A DNA stretch of 64,000 nt from Leclercia pneumoniae (GTDB lineage Bacteria; Pseudomonadota; Gammaproteobacteria; Enterobacterales; Enterobacteriaceae): contig NZ_CP071383.1 of NCBI RefSeq assembly GCF_017348915.1, positions 4,092,001-4,156,000 on the forward strand, written 5' to 3'. The notes under the pieces are model-generated. The model did not search any database. It was given only the letters and a program-made list of their open reading frames with translations, and was not told where the DNA came from. The position numbers were made by a program, and so were the translations under genes. The number at the start of each line of letters is the position of its first letter. The stretch's first letter is position 1. This document shows, in pieces, positions 37,234 through 52,059 of this stretch.

Positions 37234-38001
37234 TTACTCTTCGGTGGTTTTTGCGTTTTCCTCGTCTTCCATTCGCTGTCGGCCTTTGCCAACGTAGAAG
37301 CGAGAGAAGAAGACGCCGACCTCAAACAGGCAATACATCGGTATCGCCAGCAGCGTCTGCGAGAACACGTCCGGCGGGGTCAGCAGCATGCCAACCACAA
37401 ATGCGCCTACCAGAATGTACGGGCGCTTCTTACGCAGATCGTCCGGCGTTGTGACCCCCATCCAGCAAAGCAGCACGATAGCCACCGGCACCTCAAAGGC
37501 CACGCCGAACGCCATAAAGAGCGCCATCACAAAACTGAGATAGCTGGCGATGTCGGTTGAGACCTGAACCCCTTCCGGCGCGGTATGCGTTAAGAACCCA
37601 AACGCCAGCGGGAAGACCACAAAGTACGCGAAGGCCATGCCGATATAAAACAGCAGCGAGCTGGAGACCAGCAGCGGGATCACCAGGCGGCGTTCGTGCT
37701 TATAAAGCGCGGGCGCCACGAAGGCCCAGACCTGGTACAAAATCACTGGCGCCGAGGCAATCAGCGACACCCAGAAAGTGAGTTTAATCGGCGTAAAGAA
37801 GGGCGAGGCCACGTCGGTGGCAATCATCGTCGCCCCCAGCGGCATCTGCTTAATCAGCGGCGAGGAGACCACCTGATAGATGTCGTTGGCGAAATAGACC
37901 AGTCCTAAGAAAATAAGGCAAACCGCGATGATGCAGTTCAGCAGGCGTTTACGCAGTTCGATCAGGTGCGTAATCAGCGGTTGAGTTTCATCTACGGCCA
38001 T
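37234..38001 (-). CDS. tatC: TatC, twin-arginine translocase receptor subunit
   Basis: 255 residues with six membrane helices. The conserved N-terminus [16 protein letters not shown] (about 5-20) binds the twin-arginine signal, and [10 protein letters not shown] with its conserved Glu lies at about 168-177. Together with TatB it recognises folded cargo, then recruits TatA. ATG at 37999-38001; the tatB frame here runs 14 bp into this gene, whereas in E. coli the two are separate by 2 bp (see tatB). Confidence 0.95.
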   Translation of the reverse strand: MAVDETQPLITHLIELRKRLLNCIIAVCLIFLGLVYFANDIYQVVSSPLIKQMPLGATMIATDVASPFFTPIKLTFWVSLIASAPVILYQVWAFVAPALYKHERRLVIPLLVSSSLLFYIGMAFAYFVVFPLAFGFLTHTAPEGVQVSTDIASYLSFVMALFMAFGVAFEVPVAIVLLCWMGVTTPDDLRKKRPYILVGAFVVGMLLTPPDVFSQTLLAIPMYCLFEVGVFFSRFYVGKGRQRMEDEENAKTTEE

Positions 38002-38533
38002 GTTTAAGGTTTATCACTCGACGAGGGGGTGAGGGTTCAGCGACGACATCTGCAGCCCGGGAGGTAGAAGCCGCCGTCTGCTCAGCTTTTTTGCTGGCCG
38101 GCTCAACCGGCGTCTGCACGGGCGCGCTGGCCTGATGCTCCGCGCTGGCAGGCGTGACGCCTTCATGCTGCGCTTCGTTATCTTTCACCACCGGGTTATG
38201 AATGGTGTTGGCTTCGTCGCTCGCTTTTTCCGGATCGTTGACGCTATAAGAGCGTTTCATGGACTCTGCCGCTTCACGCAGTTCATCCATTGAGGCTTTC
38301 AGTTCCGGCGTCAGGTTCTGCATGCTCGCCTTCTCAACCTTTTTCAGGCTGTCCTGAAACTCCTGCAGCTTTAGCTCTTGCGCCAGTTCGTTCTGTACCG
38401 TGGTTGCCAGCGAGCGCAGGGCGCGCACCCAGCCAGCCACAGTTTTCACTGCCACCGGTAAACGCTGTGGCCCCAGCACAATGAGGCCAATCACGAAGAC
38501 CAGTATCAGTTCACCAAAACCAATATCGAACAC
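37988..38533 (-). CDS. tatB: TatB, twin-arginine translocase subunit with frameshifted C-terminus
   Basis: 181 residues against 171 in E. coli. The functional part is intact: N-terminal membrane helix ([20 protein letters not shown]), the GPQRLP hinge (about 21-26) and the amphipathic helix. The tail differs. After EPSP the frame reads [12 protein letters not shown], but one frame over the same DNA encodes SSSDKP followed by TAA (38004-38006), the E. coli ending. The switch lies at a run of five C (38025-38029). This makes tatB overlap tatC by 14 bp. The tail is dispensable in E. coli, so function is probably kept. It could be a real indel or a sequencing error. Confidence 0.9.
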   Translation of the reverse strand: MFDIGFGELILVFVIGLIVLGPQRLPVAVKTVAGWVRALRSLATTVQNELAQELKLQEFQDSLKKVEKASMQNLTPELKASMDELREAAESMKRSYSVNDPEKASDEANTIHNPVVKDNEAQHEGVTPASAEHQASAPVQTPVEPASKKAEQTAASTSRAADVVAEPSPPRRVINLKHGRR

Positions 38534-38536
38534 GAA

Positions 38537-38791
38537 TTACACCTGCTCATTATCGTGGCGTTTAATCTCTTCCTTTTTAGCATCGGCCTGCTTTTCAGCG
38601 AGGGTTTTAGCAGGGAATTCAGCGTCCTGGCTGTTTTTATCCTGCTTGTCTTCGTCATCACTGATGGCTTTTTTAAAGCCTTTAATCGATGCACCCAGAT
38701 CGGAACCGATAGAACCGAGTTTTTTCGTACCAAACAGCAGCACAACGATGACGGCAATAATCAACAATTGCCAGATACTGATACCACCCAT
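38537..38791 (-). CDS. tatA: TatA, twin-arginine translocase pore subunit
   Basis: 84 residues. The N-terminus [20 protein letters not shown] is the TatA membrane helix, followed by the FGTKKL hinge, an amphipathic helix (about 22-45) and an acidic, variable tail five residues shorter than in E. coli. TatA multimers form the export path for folded proteins. First gene of tatABC, 3 bp before tatB. Confidence 0.95.
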   Translation of the reverse strand: MGGISIWQLLIIAVIVVLLFGTKKLGSIGSDLGASIKGFKKAISDDEDKQDKNSQDAEFPAKTLAEKQADAKKEEIKRHDNEQV

Positions 38792-38856
38792 ACATCTTCC
38801 TCAGTTGAAATTCATTAACGATTACTCGCGCAGTATACGTGATGCCGCTCAGCAAA

Positions 38857-41099
<2,243 letters not shown>

Positions 41100-41112
41100 A
41101 GGCCACCTCCAC

Positions 41113-41868
41113 TCAGAACTTATAGCCGCGGTGCAGAGCAACCACGCCCGCCGTCATGTTGAAGTAATCAACATTGTCAAAACCTGCGTCCTGCATCATC
41201 GCCTTCAGGGTATCCTGATTAGGGTGCATACGAATGGACTCTGCCAGGTAGCGATAGCTGTCGGCATCGTTCGCCACCATCTCGCCAATGCGTGGCAGGA
41301 TGTGGAAGGAGTAGGCGTCGTACGCTTTACTCAGTGGTTCGATAATAGGTTTAGAGAACTCAAGCACCAACAGACGGCCGCCCGGCTTCAGCACCCGATA
41401 CATTGAGCGCAGCGCTTTCTCTTTGTCGGTCACGTTACGCAGACCAAACGAGATGGTAATACAGTCAAAGGTATTGTCAGGGAACGGGAGTGCTTCGGCG
41501 TTGGCCTGAACATATTCAACGTTGCCCACCACGCCGATGTTGCGCAGCTTTTCGCGGCCCATTTTCAACATCGAGTCGTTGATATCTGCCAGCACCACGC
41601 GGCCCGTTTCGCCTACAAGACGCGAGAACTTTGCCGTCAGATCGCCAGTGCCCCCAGCCAAATCCAGCACGGTCTGGCCGCGACGCACACCGCTACAATC
41701 AATAGTGAATCGCTTCCACAGACGATGAATACCAAATGACATCAGGTCATTCATCACATCGTACTTTGCCGCTACGGAATGAAATACATGGGCTACCATG
41801 TCAGCTTTTTGCGCTTTGGCTACAGTCTGAAAGCCAAAGTGCGTCGTATCTTGTGAATCTTCAACCAT
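41113..41868 (-). CDS. ubiE: UbiE, demethylmenaquinone/ubiquinone C-methyltransferase
   Basis: 251 residues, the E. coli length. Class I SAM methyltransferase: motif [16 protein letters not shown] (about 68-82), [13 protein letters not shown] (about 95-107), and the UbiE/COQ5 signatures [17 protein letters not shown] (about 38-54) and [17 protein letters not shown]. It methylates both demethylmenaquinone and the ubiquinone precursor. First gene of the ubiEJB unit, 13 bp before ubiJ. Confidence 0.96.
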   Translation of the reverse strand: MVEDSQDTTHFGFQTVAKAQKADMVAHVFHSVAAKYDVMNDLMSFGIHRLWKRFTIDCSGVRRGQTVLDLAGGTGDLTAKFSRLVGETGRVVLADINDSMLKMGREKLRNIGVVGNVEYVQANAEALPFPDNTFDCITISFGLRNVTDKEKALRSMYRVLKPGGRLLVLEFSKPIIEPLSKAYDAYSFHILPRIGEMVANDADSYRYLAESIRMHPNQDTLKAMMQDAGFDNVDYFNMTAGVVALHRGYKF

Positions 41869-41934
41869 CTCAGGGCCTGCTAATCAGTCAAATGTTCGAG
41901 AAGTGTAACAGATTGGGCGCATTTGCCCTATGAT

Positions 41935-43392
41935 TCAACCACCCTGAGAATAACGTTCCAGGGGGTGTTGTGTGACGTGAGGGTCAGTTAATTCATTGTC
42001 TTTATTGGCTGAAACTTGCGCGTCGCTCGCCTCACGCAGGCGATACTCTTCGTCCTGCGATGTTGCATATTCTGCTAAATCCGGATTTATCTCGCGCTTT
42101 ACCTCTACGCCAAGGCTACGGAATGACTCTGCCTGCGCAAGGAGGTTACCCCGCCCGGAGGTAAGTTTTTTCATGGCCTGACGATAGTTATCCTGGGCGC
42201 GATCCAGACTCTGCCCGACAGAGGACATATCATCCACGAACAGGCGCATCTTGTCGTACAGCTTGCTGGCGCGATCGGCGATCTGCTGAGCATTGCGGCT
42301 TTGGTGTTCATAACGCCACAAATTGGCGATGGTGCGCAGCGCCACCAGCAGCGTGGTGGGGCTCACCAGCATGATGTTATTTTTTAATGCTTCGGTGATC
42401 AGTTCCGGCTGCCTGTCGAGCGCCAGCAAGAAGGCCGGCTCGACGGGGATAAACATCAGGACGTAATCCAGCGACCGCAGGCCAGGCAACTGCTGGTAAT
42501 CTTTGCGACCCAGCAGGCGAATATGGTTTCGCACCGAGGCGATATGCTCCTGGAGCGCCGACTCGCGAGTGTACTCATCTTCGGCGTTGAAGTAGCGCTC
42601 ATAGGCCACCAGCGTCATTTTCGCATCAATAACCACGTCTTTGCCCTGCGGCAAACGCACGATAACGTCGGGCTGCATACGCGCGCGGGTGTCGGTTTCG
42701 ATACTGACCTGGGTTTCATACTCATGCCCCTCTCGCAGGCCCGATGCCTCCAGCACGCGAGTTAACACCACTTCGCCCCAGTTACCCTGGGTTTTATTAT
42801 CGCCTTTCAGCGCCCGGGTCAGGTTTACGGCCTCCTGAGCCATCTGGGCATTAAGCTGCTGAAGATTACGAATTTCATGCGCCAGCGTGTGCCGCTCGCG
42901 AGACTCCTGGCCAAAGCTCTCTTGCACCTGGCGGCGAAAGCCATCCAGCTGTTCACGCAGGGGGGCAAGCAGGCCGTTCAGACTCTGACGGTTTTGCTCA
43001 TCGGCACGGCGATTGCTCTGTTCGAAGATGCGGTTGGCCAGGTTTTCGAACTGCTCGCTAAGGCGCTGCTCGCTGTTCATCATCTGGCGGATTTTGTCTT
43101 CTGCATGCAGTTGGGTCGATTCCAGGCGGGTGGTCACTTCGCGGAGATCGGCCTCCAGCGAGGTGTTGATGTCGCGTAAATTACGCAGTTCGTTATTAAG
43201 CAACTCACACTCATCACGCCAGTGTGCGCTTTGGGCAACCTGCTGTTTCACTGCGCTTAATTCAGCAACGATCTCTTCACGTTCCGCCAGCTGATCGGCT
43301 TTTTGTTGGGCGTGTTGATAACTGGCAAGCAGCCAGCCTATCGCTACGCTCACCAGTGCTACTACGGCATAAAAAATGACTGAGATATCCAC
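41935..43392 (-). CDS. rmuC: RmuC, DNA recombination-limiting protein
   Basis: 485 residues. One N-terminal membrane helix (about 4-22), a long coiled coil (about 25-190) and a C-terminal restriction-endonuclease-like domain with WGEVVLTRVLEASGL (about 206-220) and DVVIDAKMTLVAYERY (about 255-270, PD-(D/E)xK type core). In E. coli its loss raises inversion at short inverted repeats. About 10 residues longer than E. coli RmuC at the C-terminus. A LexA-like site lies upstream. Confidence 0.92.
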   Translation of the reverse strand: MDISVIFYAVVALVSVAIGWLLASYQHAQQKADQLAEREEIVAELSAVKQQVAQSAHWRDECELLNNELRNLRDINTSLEADLREVTTRLESTQLHAEDKIRQMMNSEQRLSEQFENLANRIFEQSNRRADEQNRQSLNGLLAPLREQLDGFRRQVQESFGQESRERHTLAHEIRNLQQLNAQMAQEAVNLTRALKGDNKTQGNWGEVVLTRVLEASGLREGHEYETQVSIETDTRARMQPDVIVRLPQGKDVVIDAKMTLVAYERYFNAEDEYTRESALQEHIASVRNHIRLLGRKDYQQLPGLRSLDYVLMFIPVEPAFLLALDRQPELITEALKNNIMLVSPTTLLVALRTIANLWRYEHQSRNAQQIADRASKLYDKMRLFVDDMSSVGQSLDRAQDNYRQAMKKLTSGRGNLLAQAESFRSLGVEVKREINPDLAEYATSQDEEYRLREASDAQVSANKDNELTDPHVTQHPLERYSQGG

Positions 43393-43437
43393 ATCGCCCC
43401 CTGCATCAAGGTATTACCGGCACAAAATAGAATTGTG

Positions 43438-43453
43438 CTGTATAAACGTCCAC
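43438..43453. promoter_or_regulatory. LexA-like (SOS) box upstream of rmuC
   Basis: Minus-strand GTGGACGTTTATACAG resembles CTG-N10-CAG with the first base changed. The E. coli rmuC (yigN) SOS box, as I recall, is CTGGACGTTTGTACAG, two substitutions away. It lies 46 bp before the rmuC start. Confidence 0.55.
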
Positions 43454-43486
43454 CCTGGAAAGGCTTTTCTGCGAGGGATTACGCAA

Positions 43487-43513
43487 AGAAAAAGGCCGAA
43501 CAGGTCGGCCTTT
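43487..43513 (-). terminator. udp terminator
   Basis: AAAGGCCGA/TCGGCCTTT hairpin with a 5-nt loop followed on the minus strand by TTTTTCTTT, starting 18 bases after the udp stop. Confidence 0.88.
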
Positions 43514-43530
43514 GTCGAAGGGAAACGGCG

Positions 43531-44292
43531 TTAGATCAGGCGACGCGCTGCTTCAACCACGATTTTCACCGCATGGCTCTCGGTCTGTTTCATGGTTTCG
43601 GCGTTCGGGATCTCTTGCTGGGTGCGGTTTACGATAACGCCCGCCACCATACCGGCACGCAGACCCTGGCTTGCGCACATGGTCAGCAGCGTTGCCGACT
43701 CCATTTCGTAGTTCATTACGCCCATGGACTGCCACTCTTCCATCGACCCTTTGAAGCGGTTCACCACACGGCCGGAGAAGGTATCGTAACGCTCCTGGCC
43801 TGGGTAGAAGGTATCGGAAGAGGCGGTTACGCCCACGTGCGTGGTTGCGCCCACAGATTTCGCCGCTTCAACCAGCGCAGTGGTGCACTCGAAATCAGCC
43901 ACTGCCGGGAATTCCATCGGGGCAAAGTGCAGACTTGCTCCGTCCAGACGCACGGATGCGGTGGTCACCAGGACGTCACCCACGTTGATATGCGGCTGAA
44001 TAGCGCCGGTGGTGCCAATACGCAGGAAGGTACGAATCCCCAGCTGCGCCAGCTCTTCAACAGCAATTGACGTAGAAGGGCCGCCGATACCGGTAGAGCA
44101 GACAATAACCGCTTTGCCGTCCAGCTCTGCACGCCAGGTGGTAAATTCGCGATGCGATGCCAGCTTAACCGGCTTATCCATCAGCGCGGCGATCTTTTCC
44201 ACACGCTCCGGATCGCCAGGGACGATAGCAAGCGTAGCCCCTTGTAAATCGTTTTTGGTGAGGCCGAGATGAAAAACATCAGACTTGGACAT
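43531..44292 (-). CDS. udp: Udp, uridine phosphorylase
   Basis: 253 residues, the E. coli length. NP-I family phosphorylase: [12 protein letters not shown] (about 23-34, phosphate loop), [17 protein letters not shown] (about 90-106) and [14 protein letters not shown] (about 193-206, ribose-binding Glu and Met). It splits uridine to uracil and ribose-1-phosphate in pyrimidine salvage. The upstream region has two CRP-like sites 52 bp apart, the deo-type arrangement in which CytR sits between two CRP dimers. Confidence 0.96.
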   Translation of the reverse strand: MSKSDVFHLGLTKNDLQGATLAIVPGDPERVEKIAALMDKPVKLASHREFTTWRAELDGKAVIVCSTGIGGPSTSIAVEELAQLGIRTFLRIGTTGAIQPHINVGDVLVTTASVRLDGASLHFAPMEFPAVADFECTTALVEAAKSVGATTHVGVTASSDTFYPGQERYDTFSGRVVNRFKGSMEEWQSMGVMNYEMESATLLTMCASQGLRAGMVAGVIVNRTQQEIPNAETMKQTESHAVKIVVEAARRLI

Positions 44293-44365
44293 AAGTGACT
44301 CCTCTGTGGGTCGGATTGTCAGCAGAAGTAAAAAGGTACTCTACAGAAGCAGAAGGACGATTTAC

Positions 44366-44379
44366 GTGACGCACCTCAC
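44366..44379. promoter_or_regulatory. Proximal CRP site of udp
   Basis: GTGA-N6-TCAC, perfect core half-sites, 74 bp from the udp start. Centre 44372.5. Confidence 0.65.
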
Positions 44380-44416
44380 CTTGAGTGAAAATGATTGCAT
44401 ACCATTTCCATAAAAT

Positions 44417-44432
44417 AGTGATCAACATCACA
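44417..44432. promoter_or_regulatory. Distal CRP site of udp
   Basis: Minus-strand TGTGATGTTGATCACT matches TGTGA-N6-TCACA at 9 of 10 positions. Its centre is 52 bp from the proximal site, five helical turns, as in CRP/CytR promoters. Confidence 0.75.
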
Positions 44433-44541
44433 TTTACAAGTTATATCAGCCCTTGCAGCACAAAAGATAGCCGCTTTCGGGCACTGTGGAATAATGACCT
44501 GCAGTCTATATTTATATGCACCAATTGGTACGGAGAATGCC

Positions 44542-45348
44542 ATGACTGAAAAATCTGCTTTTGCCCCTGCCGCTGGCCCGCAGGCCGCAACGGTTGTCTC
44601 CACCCCGGAACAGGCGATTACCGCCGGTGAGACATCTATCCCGACGCAGGGCGAGAATATGCCTGCCTATCATGCCCGCCCAAAAGATGCCGAAGGCGCC
44701 CTGCCGATCGTGATTGTGGTACAGGAAATCTTTGGCGTGCATGAACATATCCGCGATATCTGCCGCCGTCTGGCGCTGGAGGGCTACCTGGCCGTGGCCC
44801 CTGAGCTCTATTTCCGTCAGGGCGATCCCAATGAGTACAGCGACATCCCTACCCTGTTCAGCAACCTGGTGACAAAAGTGCCGGATGCGCAGGTCCTGGC
44901 CGACCTCGATCACGTGGCAAACTGGGCAGCCCGCAACGGCGGCGATCCGCATCGCCTGCTGATGACCGGTTTCTGCTGGGGCGGTCGCATTAGCTGGCTC
45001 TATGCTGCCCATAACCCGCAGCTGAAGGCGGCGGTGGCATGGTACGGCAAGCTGGTCGGTGAAAAGACCCTTAACTCACCCAAACATCCGGTTGATATCG
45101 CCACCGATCTCAATGCCCCCGTGCTGGGGCTGTATGGCGCGGAAGATACGGGCATTCCCCAGGATACCGTCGAGACCATGCGCCAGGCGCTGCGCGCGGC
45201 CAACGCGAAGGCGGAGATCGTGGTATATCCTGAGGCGGGCCATGCGTTTAATGCCGATTACCGCCCGAGCTATCATGAAGAGTCAGCCAAAGATGGCTGG
45301 CAGAGAATGCTGGGCTGGTTCCGCCAGTACGGGGCGAAAAAAAGTTAA
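44542..45348 (+). CDS. ysgA: YsgA, dienelactone hydrolase family protein
   Basis: 268 residues from the ATG at 44542 (GGAG at 44532-44535); a longer upstream frame is not supported. Alpha/beta hydrolase of the DLH family: nucleophilic Cys in TGFCWGGRISW, Asp in LYGAEDTGIP and His in AGHAFNADYRPSYH complete the triad. Substrate is not known in enterobacteria. No signal peptide, so probably cytosolic. Divergent from udp as in E. coli, where ysgA is next to metE; here the beta-glucoside operon is in between. Confidence 0.9.
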   Translation: MTEKSAFAPAAGPQAATVVSTPEQAITAGETSIPTQGENMPAYHARPKDAEGALPIVIVVQEIFGVHEHIRDICRRLALEGYLAVAPELYFRQGDPNEYSDIPTLFSNLVTKVPDAQVLADLDHVANWAARNGGDPHRLLMTGFCWGGRISWLYAAHNPQLKAAVAWYGKLVGEKTLNSPKHPVDIATDLNAPVLGLYGAEDTGIPQDTVETMRQALRAANAKAEIVVYPEAGHAFNADYRPSYHEESAKDGWQRMLGWFRQYGAKKS

Positions 45349-45385
45349 GCGGCTCACAATTCGCACCCTCCATTCTGCCGGGTGT

Positions 45386-45417
45386 TTGACTTTTAAACAC
45401 AATCTGGACGATATAAA
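45386..45417 (+). promoter_or_regulatory. Candidate promoter of the beta-glucoside operon
   Basis: A TATAAA box (45412-45417) would place transcription start at about 45424, right at the RAT element. A TTGACT (45386-45391) is present but 20 bp away, which is long, so activator help may be needed. Confidence 0.4.
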
Positions 45418-45424
45418 CAGCACA

Positions 45425-45454
45425 GGCGTGTAACTACGATCCGTAGGCAAGACC
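45425..45454 (+). promoter_or_regulatory. RAT (ribonucleic antiterminator) element
   Basis: 30 nt whose ends (GGCGTGTAACT and GTAGGCAAGACC) match the bgl/sac-type RAT, with ACTACG and CGTAGG(C) forming the short stem. Its 3' end overlaps the 5' arm of the terminator, so the two folds exclude each other. This is the target of a BglG/LicT protein. Confidence 0.88.
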
Positions 45455-45503
45455 TGAAGCCCATCTCCCTTTCGGGGGAGATGGGCTTCAGGTCTTTTTT
45501 TTT
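45449..45503 (+). terminator. Leader terminator of the beta-glucoside operon
   Basis: A perfect stem of about 20 bp (45450-45469 with 45476-45495) and a run of T (45493-45503, broken by one C) lie between the promoter and the PTS gene. Very strong; transcription should stop here unless the RAT is bound. Confidence 0.95.
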
Positions 45504-45525
45504 GCTCTGGAGACAGGGGCCAGAC

Positions 45526-48803
<3,278 letters not shown>

Positions 48804-48827
48804 GCGGCGCGGCCGCAGGAAATGACC

Positions 48828-49664
48828 GTGATTACGATAAAAAAATCGCTTAATAACAGCATGCTGCTGGTCGATCATGACCAGCGTGAGATGATCCTGT
48901 TCGGCAAAGGGATCGGTTTTGGCGCAAAACCGGGTACCCCGATCGACCTGAATCAGGTCGAGAAAGTGTTCCTGCCGTTAAACGATCTTAAGTCTCGCCA
49001 TTTTTTATCGCTGACCGATACGATTCCTGCGGCATTCTTCGAACTCAGCCACGAGATCCTGCTCCTCGCTCGCGGTCTATGCGGCGATAAGCTGAATTCC
49101 GTCCTGCTCTTTACCCTTGCCGAACACCTCCATTTTGCCGTGGAGCGCAGCCGCAGCGGCCAGGTCATCCTCAATAAACTGAGCTGGGAGGTGAAGCGCT
49201 ACTATCCGCAGGAGTACAGCGTTGGGGTGCAGGCGCGGGAGCGGGTCAGCGCGCTATTTGACGTTTCCCTGCCGGAAGATGAAGCCGTGAATATCGCTTT
49301 TCACCTCATTAACGCCAGCAGCCAGAGCGACGATAGCCATGCCCATCAACAGGTGGAGTTAGTCAATCGCATCGCGGAGATCGTGCGCTATAAGTTAAGA
49401 AATGCCATCGATACCGGATCGGTGAACTATATGCGCTTTATTACCCATCTGCGCTATTTTGCCGAACGCGTGCTGACAGGAAAAATTGTCTTTAGCGAGA
49501 CGGAAGATTTTTATCAGGAGCTGATGCGTCATCGACCGGACGCCATGACCGTCGCATGGGTGATTCGGGATTATGTGCAGGAGAAGCATCAGCTCACCTT
49601 ACCGAAAGATGAACTGACGTGGTTAAGCATTCATATCAGCCGACTGATGGATGGGCAGGCATAG
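48828..49664 (+). CDS. BglG/LicT-family transcription antiterminator
   Basis: 278 residues from GTG 48828, which has AGGA 7 bases upstream; ATG 48822 is in frame but only 1 base from that site. The N-terminal CAT RNA-binding domain (1-55, MITIKKSLNNSMLLV and FGKGIGFG) is followed by PRD1 (about 65-170) and PRD2 (about 175-278). Conserved PRD histidines are seen at about 100 and 159 (PRD1) and 207 and 269 (PRD2); these are phosphorylated by the permease or HPr. It should bind the RAT at 45425. Unlike E. coli bgl, it is the last gene of the operon and so depends on read-through of the terminator it controls. Confidence 0.92.
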   Translation: MITIKKSLNNSMLLVDHDQREMILFGKGIGFGAKPGTPIDLNQVEKVFLPLNDLKSRHFLSLTDTIPAAFFELSHEILLLARGLCGDKLNSVLLFTLAEHLHFAVERSRSGQVILNKLSWEVKRYYPQEYSVGVQARERVSALFDVSLPEDEAVNIAFHLINASSQSDDSHAHQQVELVNRIAEIVRYKLRNAIDTGSVNYMRFITHLRYFAERVLTGKIVFSETEDFYQELMRHRPDAMTVAWVIRDYVQEKHQLTLPKDELTWLSIHISRLMDGQA

Positions 49665-49679
49665 CCCATCCCAATTTTT
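49649..49679 (+). terminator. Terminator overlapping the antiterminator stop codon
   Basis: An 8-bp perfect stem (GGATGGGC/GCCCATCC), whose loop and 3' arm contain the TAG stop (49662-49664), is followed by CAATTTTT. It ends the operon 3 bases before the metE stop on the other strand. Confidence 0.75.
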
Positions 49680-49681
49680 GC

Positions 49682-51943
49682 TTACGCCTGACGTAAGTTG
49701 CGCGCGGCTTCTACCATGTTCGCCAGTGCGGCACGGGTCTCCGGCCAGCCGCGGGTTTTCAGGCCACAGTCCGGGTTTACCCACAGGCGTGCGGCCGGAA
49801 TACGCTGTGCCGCCTTCTGCAGCAGGGCCTCAATCCACTCTACGCTCGGCACGTTTGGCGAGTGAATATCATAAACGCCAGGCCCGATTTCGTTCGGGTA
49901 GTCAAATTCCTCGAACGACTCCAGCAGTTCCATATCCGAACGCGAGGTCTCGATGGTGATCACGTCAGCATCCAGCGCGGCAATGGCATCCATGATGTCG
50001 TTGAATTCGCAGTAGCACATATGGGTGTGGATCTGCGTATCATCCCTGGCCACAGCGGCGTTGATGCGGAAAGCGTCCACGCCCCACTTGAGGTAAGCAT
50101 CCCAGTCGCTGCGGCGCAGCGGCAGACCTTCACGCAGCGCCGGTTCGTCAATCTGGATGATGCCAATGCCCGCCGCTTCCAGATCCGCGACCTCATCCCG
50201 CAGCGCCAGCGCGATTTGCTTCGCGATGGTTTCACGGCTGACGTCTTCACGGGGGAAGGACCAGCAGAGAATAGTCACCGGGCCGGTGAGCATGCCTTTC
50301 ACCGGTTTGTCGGTCAGCGACTGTGCATATTTTGCCCACTCGACGGTGATCGCCGCCGGACGGCTGATGTCGCCAATCACCACTGGCGGTTTTACGCAGC
50401 GGGAGCCGTAGCTCTGTACCCAGCCATTCTGGGTAAAGACAAAGCCATCCAGGTGCTCGCCAAAGTATTCCACCATATCGTTACGTTCAGCCTCACCGTG
50501 CACCAGCACGTCCAGGCCTAAGCGCTCCTGCTCCACAATAGCCTGTTTGATGTGCTCAGCGATGCCGGTGCGATAATGGGCGGCATCAAGATTGCCCTTT
50601 TTGAAGTCCAGCCGCAGGCCGCGGATCTCCGTGGTTTGCGGGAAGGAGCCGATGGTGGTGGTTGGCCACGCAGGCAGCCTGAAGCGGGCGCGCTGCGCTT
50701 CAGCACGTACCGCATAGGGGCTCTGACGCTGGCTATCCTGGGAGGTAATGGCGGCCAGACGTTGTTCTACCGCCGGATTGTGCACGCGCGCCGAGTGACG
50801 ACGCGCCTGAATCGGGGCACTCCACGCGATTATCGCTGCCGTATCACCGCTGTTAAGTGCATCGCGTAGTAAGGCCAGCTCTTCACACTTTTGCAGGGCG
50901 AAGGCAAACCAGCTTTTCACCTCTGGGTCCAGACGGGTTTCCACGCTGAGATCGATGGGGCTGTGCAGCAGGGAGCAGGAGGAGGCCACCCACAGTTCAC
51001 GCAGGCCTGCGATATCGTTAATTTGACCATATTTCTCCGTGAGATCGGCGCGCCAGACGTTACGTCCGTTCACCAGACCGGCAGAGAGCAGCCACTCCGC
51101 GGGCAGGCGCTGGTGCAGTTCAGCGACATCATCTTTGCCGTGAACCAGATCGACGTGTAGCCCCTGCACTGGCAGCGCAGTAATAGTGTCGAGGTTCGGT
51201 GTGACGCCTTCGAAATAGGTGGTCAGCAGCAACTTCACCTGACCCGTTAAGGCTTCATACGCCGGTTTGTAAGCATCCAGCCACGCCTGCGGTAGCTCAA
51301 GCACCAGCGCCGGTTCGTCGATCTGTACCCACTGAATGCCGCGTTTGCCCAGTTCAATAAGCACCTGTTTGTAGATCGGCAGGATCTCGTTCAGCAGGCT
51401 CAGGCGATCAAATTGCTCACCCTTCACTTTACCCAGCCACAGGTAAGTGAGCGGGCCCAGCAGCACCGGTTTGACGTGGTGGCCCAGCGCCAGCGCTTCG
51501 TCCACTTCCTCCAGAAGCTGGGTCCAGGTCAGCTTGAACTGCTGGCCTTTGACAAATTCCGGCACCATATAGTGATAGTTGGTGTTAAACCACTTGGTCA
51601 TTTCCGCCGCAGCCGCTGGCTCCCCCGTCGGGGCACGGCCACGGCCTATACGGAACAGGGTATCGATATCTACCGATCCATCTTTGTTCTGATGACGAGC
51701 CGGCACGTTACCAAGCAGCAGGCTAGTGGTCAGAACATGGTCGTACCAGGCAAAATCCCCTACCGGCAGCAGATCGATGCCCGCCTGTTTTTGCTGCTCC
51801 CAGTGGCGTGCGCGCAGCTCGCGTCCGACCGCCAGAAGCTCCTCACGGGTAGCGTTGCCCGCCCAGTAGCGCTCTTGTGCTTTTTTCAATTCGCGGCGCA
51901 GGCCAACGCGAGGGAAACCGAGTGTGTGATTGCGGATAGTCAT
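49682..51943 (-). CDS. metE: MetE, cobalamin-independent methionine synthase
   Basis: 753 residues, the E. coli length. Two TIM barrels; the catalytic half has zinc ligands in [11 protein letters not shown] (His and Cys, about 641-643) and [13 protein letters not shown] (Cys, about 726), plus the substrate block [13 protein letters not shown] (about 600). It transfers a methyl group from 5-methyl-THF polyglutamate to homocysteine. Divergent from metR across a region with MetJ boxes. MetR plus homocysteine should activate it, and MetJ plus SAM repress it. Confidence 0.97.
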   Translation of the reverse strand: MTIRNHTLGFPRVGLRRELKKAQERYWAGNATREELLAVGRELRARHWEQQKQAGIDLLPVGDFAWYDHVLTTSLLLGNVPARHQNKDGSVDIDTLFRIGRGRAPTGEPAAAAEMTKWFNTNYHYMVPEFVKGQQFKLTWTQLLEEVDEALALGHHVKPVLLGPLTYLWLGKVKGEQFDRLSLLNEILPIYKQVLIELGKRGIQWVQIDEPALVLELPQAWLDAYKPAYEALTGQVKLLLTTYFEGVTPNLDTITALPVQGLHVDLVHGKDDVAELHQRLPAEWLLSAGLVNGRNVWRADLTEKYGQINDIAGLRELWVASSCSLLHSPIDLSVETRLDPEVKSWFAFALQKCEELALLRDALNSGDTAAIIAWSAPIQARRHSARVHNPAVEQRLAAITSQDSQRQSPYAVRAEAQRARFRLPAWPTTTIGSFPQTTEIRGLRLDFKKGNLDAAHYRTGIAEHIKQAIVEQERLGLDVLVHGEAERNDMVEYFGEHLDGFVFTQNGWVQSYGSRCVKPPVVIGDISRPAAITVEWAKYAQSLTDKPVKGMLTGPVTILCWSFPREDVSRETIAKQIALALRDEVADLEAAGIGIIQIDEPALREGLPLRRSDWDAYLKWGVDAFRINAAVARDDTQIHTHMCYCEFNDIMDAIAALDADVITIETSRSDMELLESFEEFDYPNEIGPGVYDIHSPNVPSVEWIEALLQKAAQRIPAARLWVNPDCGLKTRGWPETRAALANMVEAARNLRQA

Positions 51944-51971
51944 GGTATGCCCCTTATGAAATTCGTTATTT

Positions 51972-51995
51972 AGACGTCCAGATGTTTACACATCT
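51972..51995. promoter_or_regulatory. MetJ operator (three tandem met boxes)
   Basis: AGACGTCC, AGATGTTT and ACACATCT lie head to tail at 8-bp spacing, matching AGACGTCT at 7, 5 and 5 positions. Located between metE and metR, where MetJ acts in E. coli. Confidence 0.75.
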
Positions 51996-52046
51996 ATAAT
52001 TGGCAGGTAGTGTATATTCCTCAAGCGCAAAATATTCACGGCGAAG

Positions 52047-52059
52047 TGAAGGACTTTCA
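52047..52059. promoter_or_regulatory. Candidate MetR site at the metR start
   Basis: TGAAGGACTTTCA fits the MetR pattern TGAA-N5-TTCA exactly and runs into the metR ATG, which would suit autoregulation. It also contains the likely metR ribosome site (AAGGA), so the match may be partly chance. Confidence 0.5.
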
